A DNA stretch of 64,000 nucleotides from UBA2377 sp964525935 (GTDB lineage: Bacteria; Verrucomicrobiota; Verrucomicrobiia; Opitutales; Opitutaceae), in the NCBI GenBank assembly GCA_964525935.1, contig CAZGJZ010000001.1, positions 1 to 64,000 of the forward strand, read 5' to 3'. Shown here in pieces: positions 1 to 7,715 of this stretch. Under the pieces are notes generated by a model that was given only the letters and a program-made list of their open reading frames with translations, was not told the origin of the DNA and ran no database searches. The translations under genes were made by a program, and so were the position numbers. Position 1 is the first letter of the stretch. Each line of letters opens with the position of its first letter.

Positions 1-54
1 AGCACCTGTTTTGTAAACAGGCGGTTGCGGGTTCGAATCCCATCGCCGGCTCCA
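1..54 (+). tRNA. tRNA-Thr (TGT), 5' end cut off by window start
   Basis: The visible part holds the end of the D arm, an anticodon arm with stem CCTGT/ACAGG around loop TTTGTAA (anticodon TGT, reading ACA), a T arm containing GTTCGAATC, the acceptor 3' strand CGCCGGC, discriminator T and an encoded CCA at 52-54. The first part of the gene lies outside the window. Confidence 0.9.
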
Positions 55-131
55 GTTGCTCTCCGCGGGCCCATGCGCCCCGCCGAGCCAAGGTTCGGGC
101 AGGTCAAGCCCAGCGCGCACTTTTTCCTCAC

Positions 132-205
132 TGCCCGATGGTGTAATGGTAGCACGAACGACTCTGACTCGTTCTGTCTAGGTTCGAATCCTAGTCGGGC
201 AGCCA
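132..205 (+). tRNA. tRNA-Gln (CTG)
   Basis: A complete cloverleaf can be drawn: acceptor TGCCCGA pairs with TCGGGCA, the anticodon stem AACGA/TCGTT encloses loop CTCTGAC (anticodon CTG), and the T arm has GGTTCGAATCC. The discriminator is G and CCA is encoded at 203-205. The weak first pair starting with T is typical of tRNA-Gln. It follows tRNA-Thr by 77 bases, so the two may be co-transcribed. Confidence 0.93.
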
Positions 206-549
206 ATTCTATTTATCAGTTACAAAACTATGGAAGATTTCTTTGCCGAAGGAAGTTGACAGCCAAGTTTTGATATCGCTTGTTCGGCTTCCTCTTTTGC
301 TTTTACGTTCACAATTTTGAAATCTTATCTTCAGTGCTCAGCATCATGCTGATTTCCCCAGTCACCCCAAATTCTAATCGCCCGGCGCGAGCGCATGCTC
401 GGCGGGCAGGGCATCGGGAAACATCCATTCAGGGCTACCTGATTAATTCGACGTTCTGACCTGCGCCACTGCACGACTTGGCACGCACTTAGCTTTCTCA
501 CGCCGCTTATTCCCTTTATCGCTAAATCTCCAAACTTATCATCCCTCCT
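206..549 (+). other. Non-coding leader region upstream of exbB
   Basis: About 340 bases between tRNA-Gln and exbB without a convincing ORF, more AT-rich than the rest of the window. A TTGACA hexamer lies at 256-261, but no good -10 box sits at the right distance, so I do not call a promoter. The exbB operon promoter is presumably somewhere here. Confidence 0.4.
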
Positions 550-1209
550 ATGATTACCCAAACACCATTCGCATTTACGTTTATTGGTCACACTCCGATG
601 GAGCTGTTCGTCGCGGGCGGCGAGATCATGTGGCCCATTATCTTGGTCTCCTTCATCATGATCACCGTGGTGGTTGAGCGCATTCTCTTCATCATCCGTG
701 AAAACGGCACCCGTGAGCACGAAGTCGTTGAGAAGATGCTCGAGAGCGTTGACCGCAACGACATCGAGGGCGCGCTCCAGATTGGCAAGAAGAGCAAGGA
801 TTTCGTCGCGCGTATTCTTGTCTATGCCTTGTCCAACAAGGATAATGTCCTTTCCGCCTTCATCCGCGCCTCGAACCAGGAGCTCAACCGCTTCCAGCAG
901 GGCATGGCGACGCTCGACACCATGATCACCGCAGCTCCTTTGCTCGGTCTCCTTGGCACCGTCACCGGTATGATGAAGACCTTCGCGGCCCTCGGTTCGT
1001 CCGACATTTCTTCCAGCACATCAGCGATCACCGGCGGTGTCGGCGAAGCGCTGATTGCCACGATGTGCGGTCTCGCTATTGCCATCACCGGCTTGCTGCC
1101 CTTCAACTATCTCAACGCCCGCGCCGAAGAGGCCAAACACGAAGTGGCCGACGCTTCCAACGCGCTTGAGATCATGATGAAGAAGGGCGAAAACGCGGCA
1201 ACGCGTTGA
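550..1209 (+). CDS. exbB: MotA/TolQ/ExbB proton channel family protein
   Basis: A 219-residue inner-membrane protein of the ExbB/TolQ family, the multimeric part of proton-driven motors that energise TonB or TolA. Three membrane segments are visible, near residues 20-45, 125-150 and 165-190. The conserved glycine-rich LLGLLGTVTGM segment is in the second, and the third is preceded by GVGEALIATMCGLAIAI. Length and topology match the family. It is first of a seven-gene same-strand cluster with two exbD genes and tonB directly behind it. Whether it works in Ton-like import or Tol-like envelope maintenance cannot be decided from this protein alone; the tonB neighbour favours Ton. Confidence 0.93.
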   Translation: MITQTPFAFTFIGHTPMELFVAGGEIMWPIILVSFIMITVVVERILFIIRENGTREHEVVEKMLESVDRNDIEGALQIGKKSKDFVARILVYALSNKDNVLSAFIRASNQELNRFQQGMATLDTMITAAPLLGLLGTVTGMMKTFAALGSSDISSSTSAITGGVGEALIATMCGLAIAITGLLPFNYLNARAEEAKHEVADASNALEIMMKKGENAATR

Positions 1210-1264
1210 TTCTATCCTAAGAATTACCCGTAGCCGGCGTATATAACTCAGAACCCTTTCAACC

Positions 1265-1690
1265 ATGGCCGGATCAAGCTCAGGTGGCAGCGGTGGCAAA
1301 AAGAAGGCACGTATTGAGATCATTCCTCTCATTGACGTGATCTTCTTCCTGCTCGCGACCTTCGTGCTATTCACCATTTCGCTGAATAAGTCTGAGGGCA
1401 TCAAGGTCAGCCTCCCTCGTTCAGAAACCAGCGAACCCCGTGACCCGGCTGGCTCCGTGACGATTACCGTCTCCGAGACAGCCATTGCGTGGAACAAGGA
1501 TCCTGTGACCCTTGAAGAGTTCATTGCCCGTCTACAGGCCTACAAGGCCTCTGAACCTGACCCGCGCATTTTGATCAACGGAGATGAAAACGCCTATTTC
1601 AGCCAAGCCATTTACGTTTTCGATGAGGTTCGTAAGACTGGCATTAATAAGGTCTTGATTGAAACTCGCATCAAGCAGCCGGGTGCCTGA
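1265..1690 (+). CDS. exbD: ExbD/TolR biopolymer transport protein (first copy)
   Basis: A 141-residue ExbD/TolR protein: a short cytoplasmic tail rich in Gly, Ser and Lys, one membrane helix near residues 20-40 and a C-terminal periplasmic domain. The helix carries Asp24 in PLIDVIFFLLATF, the protonatable residue expected in this family. ExbD inserts in the ExbB pore and couples proton flow to TonB. It is followed 47 bases later by a paralogue with a nearly identical first 40 residues but a diverged periplasmic half, suggesting tandem duplication and division of labour, possibly a heteromeric ExbD pair. Confidence 0.93.
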   Translation: MAGSSSGGSGGKKKARIEIIPLIDVIFFLLATFVLFTISLNKSEGIKVSLPRSETSEPRDPAGSVTITVSETAIAWNKDPVTLEEFIARLQAYKASEPDPRILINGDENAYFSQAIYVFDEVRKTGINKVLIETRIKQPGA

Positions 1691-1737
1691 TCCGGTTTGA
1701 TTCCGCTCATTTAGTTAATTTCCAACCACCAATTTCC

Positions 1738-2169
1738 ATGGCCGGCTCCAGTTCTAAGCCCATCGAAGGCAAAAAGAAGGCGCGTATTGAGATTATTCCT
1801 CTCATCGACGTGATCTTTTTCCTGCTGGCGACCTTCGTTCTCTTCACTCTGTCATTGGACAAGATTCAGTCTGTGCCGCTGCAATTGCCTGTCGCTAACC
1901 CGCAGCCGACTGAATCGAATCCCGATGAGATGGTAAGCCTTCAGGTGTCCGATCAAGGCACCTGCTACTGGAACAAGGAGCTCATCAATCTCAGCGAAGT
2001 CTATCCTCGTCTTCAGCACTTTAAAACCCAAGTCGCCAATCCGCGTGTCCTGATTGCCACCGATGACAAAGCTCGCTTTGGTGTCGCTGTCCAGGTGCTC
2101 GACGAAGTCCGCAAGGCCGACATCAAGCAAGTATCGGTCGAAACCCGGGTTCGTTCTACCGGCAAATAA
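1738..2169 (+). CDS. exbD: ExbD/TolR biopolymer transport protein (second copy)
   Basis: A 143-residue paralogue of the preceding protein. Both start MAGSSS and share GKKKARIEIIPLIDVIFFLL, including Asp24, so both should be competent for proton coupling. The periplasmic part (residues about 45-143) is clearly different, with only scattered matches such as the VLDEVRK/VFDEVRK segment. Tandem exbD genes behind one exbB are known in other Gram-negative bacteria; which copy contacts TonB is unknown. The gene lies 27 bases before tonB and is presumably co-transcribed. Confidence 0.93.
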   Translation: MAGSSSKPIEGKKKARIEIIPLIDVIFFLLATFVLFTLSLDKIQSVPLQLPVANPQPTESNPDEMVSLQVSDQGTCYWNKELINLSEVYPRLQHFKTQVANPRVLIATDDKARFGVAVQVLDEVRKADIKQVSVETRVRSTGK

Positions 2170-2196
2170 GCCACCCTAAACGCCCTCTCAAATATC

Positions 2197-2850
2197 ATGC
2201 GTCGGGATCTAATCATTGGTATTCTCATTTCCGCCCTTCTTCATGGCGGTGTCTTCGGCAGCTCTTATTTGAAGATGGCTCCCAAAGCCAAAAAAGTCGT
2301 CGAGGAAACGCCGACCATCGCATTGATGGAAATGCCAAAACTCGATCCGGAAGAGCCGGAGCCGCTGGATCCTGACGAGCAGCCGCCGGAGAAAATTGAA
2401 TTTGTGCCTCCGACCCAGGCGGATGTCCCGCAGATTGTCCCGCCTGACGCGTTTGTGCAGCAGCTTCAACCGCCTCCGCCTGAAGGCATCAAGCCCACGG
2501 CTGGCGTCATCGCCATTCCGAAGGGCATCGTTGGTGGTTTAGGCAAGGGAGTGCAGGTTTTCGATATCAAGGACCTCGATCAGCAGCCGGTCCCGCGTTA
2601 CACAGCTCAGCCGCAGTATCCTTTCGAAATGAAACGCGCGGGCATTGAGGGCGAGGTTGTCGTCGAGTTTATCGTCGATCAGGAGGGCAATGTGCGTAAT
2701 CCGTTTGTTGTCCGCTCTACCCAGCGCGAGTTTGATACGCCAGCGCTTCAAGCCATTGCCAAATGGAAGTTCAAGCCTGGCCGCAAAGGTGGCAAGAATG
2801 TCGCCACCAGTCGCGTGCAGTTGCCCATCAAGTTTACCATCAACGAGTGA
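2197..2850 (+). CDS. tonB: Energy transducer TonB
   Basis: A 217-residue TonB: an N-terminal signal-anchor near residues 4-25, an acidic proline-rich spacer near 45-115 (many Pro-Glu and Pro-Pro steps) and a C-terminal TonB domain near 130-217 with the PQYPFEMKRAGIEGEVVVEF start and a PALQAIAKWKFKPG segment. TonB spans the periplasm and delivers energy to outer-membrane receptors. No TonB-dependent receptor lies in this window, so its partners must be elsewhere. It is followed almost without gap by a TPR protein, an arrangement suggesting the TPR protein belongs to the same complex. Confidence 0.92.
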   Translation: MRRDLIIGILISALLHGGVFGSSYLKMAPKAKKVVEETPTIALMEMPKLDPEEPEPLDPDEQPPEKIEFVPPTQADVPQIVPPDAFVQQLQPPPPEGIKPTAGVIAIPKGIVGGLGKGVQVFDIKDLDQQPVPRYTAQPQYPFEMKRAGIEGEVVVEFIVDQEGNVRNPFVVRSTQREFDTPALQAIAKWKFKPGRKGGKNVATSRVQLPIKFTINE

Positions 2851-2882
2851 TCATGACCATGTTCACCCTGCCATTCATTGAC

Positions 2883-4253
2883 ATGAATTTTCTGAAAAGC
2901 CGTCGTCTCCGAGTTTTGACCTTGGGCGTTACGCTTCTTGCTGGCGGCTCTTTCGCCAAGGCCCAGTCGTCGCAACGTGATTTTCAGCTTTCGGAACTGA
3001 CGAGTGATGACCTGACCAGTCGGTTTCAACCCTTGGCCGAAGCCAAGAAGTGGGACGAGGCTATTAACTTCATCAAGGGCGTGATCAGCCGGGCTGCACC
3101 CAATAGCTACGACCAAGCATATCTGAATGATATGCTCGCGCGCCTTTATCTCCAGAAGGGTGAATACGACAAGGCTATCCCGCCTTATGAAATCGCCCTG
3201 CGCTTGGGTGATACTTACGGCTATTTTGACAAGAAGGCCATAGACCAGATGCTCGATTATCTGGCGAAACTGTATTACTCGGAAGGGACCTCGAGCAAAT
3301 CTCCGGCTCTTCAACAGCAATATTTGTCCAAGGCGACCGTTTACATCAAACGTGTGATGGATGCCACGCCGAACCCTACGGCCGACTCCATTCTATTCTA
3401 CACGACGCTGCTCTATAACCGGGCAGTGGTAGATCCTGAAAACATTGATAAGGAACTCCTCAAGCAGGCTAGTGCGGAGGCTCAAAAAGGCCTGCTCTCC
3501 ACTGCGCGTCCCAAGGAGAATTTCTATCTGATCTTGCTAAGCACTCTGCAACAACAGGGCGATTTCCGCAGCGCGGCCGAGTATTACGAGCTTTTGGTCA
3601 AGCAATACCCCTCTAACAAGAATTACTGGCAGCAGCTCTGGGCCATTTATACAAATCTCTCGCAAAACGGGGATGAGAAGGCGGCCAATGAATTCAATCT
3701 GCGGGCCATTCTTACGATTGAGCGAGCCCAAGCCTTGGGTTTCCTGAATACGCCCAAAGACAATTACAATTTGGTTGGTGCCTACTTTAATATTCAGCAA
3801 TTTGGCAAGGCGACGGAATTGCTTTATAGCGGCCTTAAAAAGGGCGGGATCGAGTCGACTCTCGCGAATTGGACCCTGCTGGCCTCCTGCTATCAGCAGA
3901 TTAATAAGGAGCATATGGCGATCGAGGCTCTCTTGGAAGCGAGCAGACAATTTCCCGAGGCCGGGCAACTCGATTTCCAGATCGGTCAGTTCTACTATTC
4001 ACTGGAAAAGACCGCTGACGCTTATCGTCATTTTAAGCTCGCGATCGCCAAGGGAAATTTGACCAAGCCTGTGGCGGTCTATTCTTTCCTTGCCTTCATG
4101 TGTTACGAATTGGGCAAGTTTGAGGAAGGTCTTGAGACAATCTCGACCGCAATCGAATTGAACGGTTCGACCCCGGACGCACAGCTAACCCGCTTGCGCC
4201 AGGCCATGGAGGATGCCCTGCGGGACCGTGAAGCCAAGCAACACAACCTCTGA
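2883..4253 (+). CDS. Exported tetratricopeptide-repeat protein of the ExbB/TonB operon
   Basis: From ATG 2883 this is a 456-residue protein with a clear signal peptide (MNFLKSRR, a hydrophobic core, then AKAQ). ATG 2853 or 2859, just after the tonB stop, are alternative starts but would place a hydrophobic stretch before the signal. The mature part is mostly alpha-helical with repeated TPR-like pairs, for instance ARLYLQKGEYDKAIPPYEIA and QIGQFYYSLEKTADAYRHF. TPR proteins are protein-interaction scaffolds. Position between tonB and two coiled-coil proteins suggests a periplasmic partner of the TonB machine; function is inferred from context only. Confidence 0.85.
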   Translation: MNFLKSRRLRVLTLGVTLLAGGSFAKAQSSQRDFQLSELTSDDLTSRFQPLAEAKKWDEAINFIKGVISRAAPNSYDQAYLNDMLARLYLQKGEYDKAIPPYEIALRLGDTYGYFDKKAIDQMLDYLAKLYYSEGTSSKSPALQQQYLSKATVYIKRVMDATPNPTADSILFYTTLLYNRAVVDPENIDKELLKQASAEAQKGLLSTARPKENFYLILLSTLQQQGDFRSAAEYYELLVKQYPSNKNYWQQLWAIYTNLSQNGDEKAANEFNLRAILTIERAQALGFLNTPKDNYNLVGAYFNIQQFGKATELLYSGLKKGGIESTLANWTLLASCYQQINKEHMAIEALLEASRQFPEAGQLDFQIGQFYYSLEKTADAYRHFKLAIAKGNLTKPVAVYSFLAFMCYELGKFEEGLETISTAIELNGSTPDAQLTRLRQAMEDALRDREAKQHNL

Positions 4254-4284
4254 TTCCTTTTTCCATTTTTAACACGTATCTCCT

Positions 4285-4827
4285 ATGAAGAAAGCCTACG
4301 TCATTTTCCCCGTTGTCGCGCTGTTGATCTTCTTCGGCTTCTGGTGGAACTTTAACTCCAAGCACGAAGCGGTGGTGGCTGAAAAAGCCAAGCAAGCTCG
4401 TATTGCGAAAGAAGCCAAGCAACGCAAAGAACAGGAAGATCGCGCTACGGCCATCAAGGATGCCCTTGCTGCGCAAGAAAAACGCAAGAAGGAGCGCGAA
4501 GCCAAGGAGATCAAGGACAAGGCCGACCGCGAAGCGCGCGAACTGGCCATTGATAATCGTAATAAGACGGCACAGGAGGTGACCAAGCTCACCAAGCAAA
4601 AGGATCAGCTCGTGGCGGATGTTAAGTCTGAAAAAGAAGCCTTGTTGAAGCTGGATGAGCAAAAGCGCAAAGCGATCGAAGAGCAGGCCTTCCTCAAGGA
4701 ATATGTGCGCAAGGCAGAGGCCAATGCCAAGGCCTTGACCGATGTGCTCGACAAGATTGCGGCTGCCGATGCCGCCCGTGCGGCTGCTGATGCCGCTGCC
4801 GCTGCCGCCGCCAAGAAAAACTCTTAA
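4285..4827 (+). CDS. Membrane-anchored TolA-like coiled-coil protein (first of two)
   Basis: A 180-residue protein I do not recognise as a named family. Residues 5-26 form one hydrophobic segment (YVIFPVVALLIFFGFWW) and the remainder is an uninterrupted, highly charged Lys/Glu/Ala-rich stretch likely to be a long coiled coil, ending in an Ala-rich tail. This is the design of TolA domain II, but no C-terminal globular domain is present. It is the sixth gene of the exbB-tonB cluster and is followed 22 bases later by a protein of the same design. A periplasm-spanning strut is an inference. Confidence 0.8.
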   Translation: MKKAYVIFPVVALLIFFGFWWNFNSKHEAVVAEKAKQARIAKEAKQRKEQEDRATAIKDALAAQEKRKKEREAKEIKDKADREARELAIDNRNKTAQEVTKLTKQKDQLVADVKSEKEALLKLDEQKRKAIEEQAFLKEYVRKAEANAKALTDVLDKIAAADAARAAADAAAAAAAKKNS

Positions 4828-4849
4828 CGTTTCCTATATAATTTTACCC

Positions 4850-5383
4850 ATGAAAAAGTGGTTACATCTCCTTGTTCCGTTGGCCATGATGGCCGTTTTC
4901 GTCTTCTTCTATTTCGGTCATCGTGAAGAGGCCAAGGCCGCCGCCGCCGCCCACAAGGCTGAAATCGCCCGTGGTCAGGCTGCAGAAAAGGCGGAAAAAG
5001 AACGCGTCGCCTTGATTGCCCAGCAAGACGCGGAACGCAAAGCGGCTGAACGTCTCGCTGCGGACCTGAAGCGTGAGCGGGATCGTCTCGAAAAGTGGCA
5101 GGCTGATGGCAAAAAAATTCAAGACGCCACGGATGGATACATGGCAGAGTCTGTCCAGCTCTCCAATCAGATTTCCAATCTGCAAATTGAATTGGATGCC
5201 TTGCGCCAGACCAAGGAAAAGAGCACGGCCGAACTGCTTGAACAGAGCAAGCAGGTCGAGCGTGGCTTGATCGCCAAGCGCACCGCCGAACTGGAGATTC
5301 AGCGCATGACTGAGATGATTGCTCGCAAGGCTGCGGATAGCTCCATGAGCCGCGCGCCACTCCCGGTTGCTGCGGTCCGTTGA
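4850..5383 (+). CDS. Membrane-anchored TolA-like coiled-coil protein (second of two)
   Basis: A 177-residue protein starting MKKWLHLL, with one N-terminal hydrophobic segment (about residues 4-22) followed by a charged Ala/Glu/Lys/Arg coiled coil with a heptad-like part near 95-150 (SNQISNLQIELDALRQ) and a short Pro/Ala tail. It resembles the preceding protein in layout but little in sequence, so shared origin is uncertain. It is the last gene of the cluster, 22 bases before the hairpin terminator. ATG 4850 is chosen because upstream in-frame codons run through the preceding gene and read as low-complexity noise. Confidence 0.8.
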   Translation: MKKWLHLLVPLAMMAVFVFFYFGHREEAKAAAAAHKAEIARGQAAEKAEKERVALIAQQDAERKAAERLAADLKRERDRLEKWQADGKKIQDATDGYMAESVQLSNQISNLQIELDALRQTKEKSTAELLEQSKQVERGLIAKRTAELEIQRMTEMIARKAADSSMSRAPLPVAAVR

Positions 5384-5405
5384 TTTCCTGCCCGTAGTAA
5401 ATTTC

Positions 5406-5437
5406 AAAAACCGGCATCGCATGATGCCGGTTTTTTT
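5406..5437 (+). terminator. Rho-independent terminator of the exbB-tonB operon
   Basis: Perfect stem CCGGCATC (5411-5418) / GATGCCGG (5423-5430) with a 4-base loop, preceded by an A run and followed by seven T. The flanking A and T runs extend the stem and make it potentially bidirectional. Confidence 0.9.
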
Positions 5438-5550
5438 ACGTTCAGCGCCAGGGATCGATGAATTTTGCGAAGACGTGATATTTTGTTTGCGCAGGCAATG
5501 CTGCTGACCTTTGCTCCGCCCTTCTGGGATCGAGTATCCCGCAAATGTAT

Positions 5551-5627
<77 letters not shown>

Positions 5628-5872
5628 TTTGGGAAACACGTTATCTGCGAAGAACGATCGGACCGCGTGGAATTATGATGCGGAAGTCCATTGTGGTTCA
5701 AAGCATGGGTTTTTGTTAAACTTTTCTGGCCGGCGCCTTGCTCCGGTTTGTGGCTGCTGGCATAGACCATTTCGCAGCCTTTGCTTGCCATCGAAATGCA
5801 CAGAATGGGCCGACTTGGTAAATTTACCCTTTACAGCCGGGACGGGCTTCTCTGTTTTGAACAGCTCTCTCC
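5628..5872 (+). promoter_or_regulatory. Leader region of rpmI-rplT with a 12-base palindrome
   Basis: A 245-base stretch without a supported gene. It contains the perfect palindrome GGTAAATTTACC at 5817-5828, about 45 bases before rpmI, and a T-rich patch near 5709-5720. In many bacteria rpmI-rplT is autoregulated by L20 binding its leader; no recognisable L20-leader fold is visible by eye. infC, usually just upstream of rpmI, is not present here. Confidence 0.35.
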
Positions 5873-6067
5873 ATGCAAAAGACCAAAAAGTCCGTTGCCA
5901 AGCGCTTCAAGCTGACCGCCTCCGGCAAGCTGTTGCACCGTTCGCCCGGGACCCGGCATATCGCCAACACAAAGTCCTCCAAGCAGAAACGGCGCCTCGG
6001 TAAAGCCAAGGTTCTGTCAGAGACGCACACACCGCCGCTCAAGCGTTGTCTGCCGTTCGGTCTCTGA
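5873..6067 (+). CDS. rpmI: 50S ribosomal protein bL35
   Basis: A 64-residue, very basic protein with the bL35 hallmark: the start QKTKKSVAKRFKLTASGK, then RSPGTRHIANTKSSKQKRRL and the terminal PLKRCLPFGL. Length matches the family. bL35 is a small protein of the large ribosomal subunit. The gene stands 88 bases ahead of rplT in the usual order, but the translation-initiation-factor gene infC that normally precedes it is absent; a tRNA-Pro gene lies upstream instead. Confidence 0.96.
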   Translation: MQKTKKSVAKRFKLTASGKLLHRSPGTRHIANTKSSKQKRRLGKAKVLSETHTPPLKRCLPFGL

Positions 6068-6155
6068 TCCAGCCAAGCGCACAATCATAACTTCGTTTGG
6101 CGGGTGAATTTTAAGCCGACCCGCCAGCGACTAACCTAAAAAGGAATAAACTAAC

Positions 6156-6530
6156 ATGGCTCGTGCAACAAACTCACCCGCGTCGCGCAAGCGTCGCAAG
6201 AAGGTGCTGAAATACGCCAAAGGCTATTTCGGCAACAAATCCCGGCTCTTCCGCTATGCGAAAGACGCCGTCCAGCACGCGTGGCAGTATGCCTACGCGG
6301 CGCGCCGCAAGAAAAAGGGCGACCGCCGTTCGCTCTGGATCGTCCGCCTCAACGCTGCCTGCCGCAATGCCGGCATCAGCTACAGTCGCTTCATGGAAGG
6401 CCTCAAGGCCGCCAATATCGGCCTCGATCGCAAGATCCTGTCCGATATCGCCATTCGCGATGAGGTGGCCTTTAATGCCCTGGTTAAACAAGCCCAGGAC
6501 GCGTTGAAGACCAAGGCCGCCAAGGCCTAA
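6156..6530 (+). CDS. rplT: 50S ribosomal protein bL20
   Basis: A 124-residue basic protein clearly of the bL20 family: the long basic N-terminal helix (RKRRKKVLKYAKGYFGNKSR), the middle RLNAACRNAGISYSRFMEGLK and the C-terminal LDRKILSDIAIRD region. bL20 binds 23S rRNA early in assembly and often represses its own operon. An AAAAAGGAATAAA stretch just upstream offers a plausible ribosome-binding site. Two hairpins follow before pheS. Confidence 0.97.
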   Translation: MARATNSPASRKRRKKVLKYAKGYFGNKSRLFRYAKDAVQHAWQYAYAARRKKKGDRRSLWIVRLNAACRNAGISYSRFMEGLKAANIGLDRKILSDIAIRDEVAFNALVKQAQDALKTKAAKA

Positions 6531-6542
6531 CTCTGACAAACG

Positions 6543-6620
6543 CGAGCCGGGTTAGGCTCGCCTCCCTGTCTGACTCTCCGGAGGACGGGCCTCAATTCGA
6601 GGTTCCGTCCTCTTTGTTTT
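6543..6620 (+). terminator. Two hairpins between rplT and pheS (terminator or attenuator)
   Basis: First hairpin: CGAGCC (6543-6548) / GGCTCG (6555-6560). Second: GAGGACGG (6581-6588) / CCGTCCTC (6605-6612), whose loop itself contains CCTC and CGAGG, followed by a T-rich tract. The second looks like a rho-independent terminator, perhaps leaky, since pheS starts about 45 bases later. It could alternatively be an attenuator for pheST, but no Phe-codon leader peptide was identified. Confidence 0.65.
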
Positions 6621-6662
6621 TCTTCGCTTCACTCCCGCCTCCGTGGTTCAACTTTTTCCCAC

Positions 6663-7706
6663 ATGCAAGACACCCTGACCGCTCTCGTCGTCAAGGCCAC
6701 GGCCGAACTGGCCGTGCTGAAAACGCGTCCCGAGTTCGAAGCCGCCAAGGCCCGCTTCGTCGGGCCCAATGGTGAACTCACCGCGCTCATGAAGCAGATG
6801 GGCACCGTGCCCAAGGAGCAGCGGCCTGCGATGGGCAAGCTCATCAACGAGACCAAGACGCAACTCCAGGCGCTTCTCGATGCGGCGCTCACCGCCATCG
6901 AGGCCGGTGAATTACAGGCGCAACTTGGGCCGGCGGTTGATCCTACGCTGCCTTCGCCTGACATTGGCCCCGGCACCTACCATCCGCTCACGCTCGTGCG
7001 CGAAGAGATGTGTCGCATCTTGCGCAAGGTCGGCTTCACGGTTGCAGACGGTCCCGAGGTCGAAACCGAATATTACTGCTTTGATGCACTCAACACGCCT
7101 GCCGACCATCCGGCGCGCGACGCTCAGGACACCTTTTATCTGCCGGAGAGCGTGCGTTTCGGCAATGTCTCGAAGAAAACTCCCGAGGAAAAATACCTCC
7201 TGCGCACGCACACCTCTTCGGTGCAGATTCGCACGATGCTCAAGGGCAAGCCGCCCATCCGCATCGTCTCGCCCGGCCGCGTTTACCGCCGCGACACGAC
7301 CGACGCCACGCACTCGGCCAATTTCCACCAGCTCGAATGTCTCTACGTCGATAAGAACGTCACGGTCCGCGATCTGAAAGCGCTGCTCGACTACATCTTC
7401 GCCTCGCTCCTCGGCAAGGACACGAAGACCCGTTTCCGTCCGCACTATTTCGGCTACACCGAACCAAGCTTCGAGGTCGACCTCAGCGCGCGTCATCTGC
7501 CGAAGGTGAAGAAGGAATGGATTGAGATCGGCGGCTGCGGCATGGTTGATCCCAGTGTCTTCGCTGGCGTCGGCTACGATCCTGAAGTCTGGAGCGGCTA
7601 TGCCTTTGGCATGGGCCTCGAACGGCTCGCGATGCTGCTCTACGGCATCGATGACATCCGCTATTTCTACCAGAACGACCTGCGCTTCCTGAAACAATTT
7701 GCCTGA
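6663..7706 (+). CDS. pheS: Phenylalanine--tRNA ligase alpha subunit
   Basis: A 347-residue class II synthetase subunit that forms the alpha2-beta2 enzyme charging tRNA-Phe. An N-terminal coiled coil (residues about 1-85) binds tRNA. The catalytic core shows motif 2, GRVYRRDTTDATHSANFHQ with downstream Glu, and motif 3, GYAFGMGLERLAMLLYGIDD. Length is typical. It lies 9 bases before pheT, the usual order, and probably begins a unit running through gatB. Confidence 0.97.
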   Translation: MQDTLTALVVKATAELAVLKTRPEFEAAKARFVGPNGELTALMKQMGTVPKEQRPAMGKLINETKTQLQALLDAALTAIEAGELQAQLGPAVDPTLPSPDIGPGTYHPLTLVREEMCRILRKVGFTVADGPEVETEYYCFDALNTPADHPARDAQDTFYLPESVRFGNVSKKTPEEKYLLRTHTSSVQIRTMLKGKPPIRIVSPGRVYRRDTTDATHSANFHQLECLYVDKNVTVRDLKALLDYIFASLLGKDTKTRFRPHYFGYTEPSFEVDLSARHLPKVKKEWIEIGGCGMVDPSVFAGVGYDPEVWSGYAFGMGLERLAMLLYGIDDIRYFYQNDLRFLKQFA

Positions 7707-7715
7707 GCACTGCCC

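Noticed and set aside
256..261. TTGACA as -35 box of an exbB promoter
   Set aside because: No acceptable -10 hexamer at 16-18 bases; kept only as a note in the leader region.
25..273. Plus-strand ORF of 82 codons across the two tRNA genes
   Set aside because: It runs through both tRNA genes and has no protein-like features.
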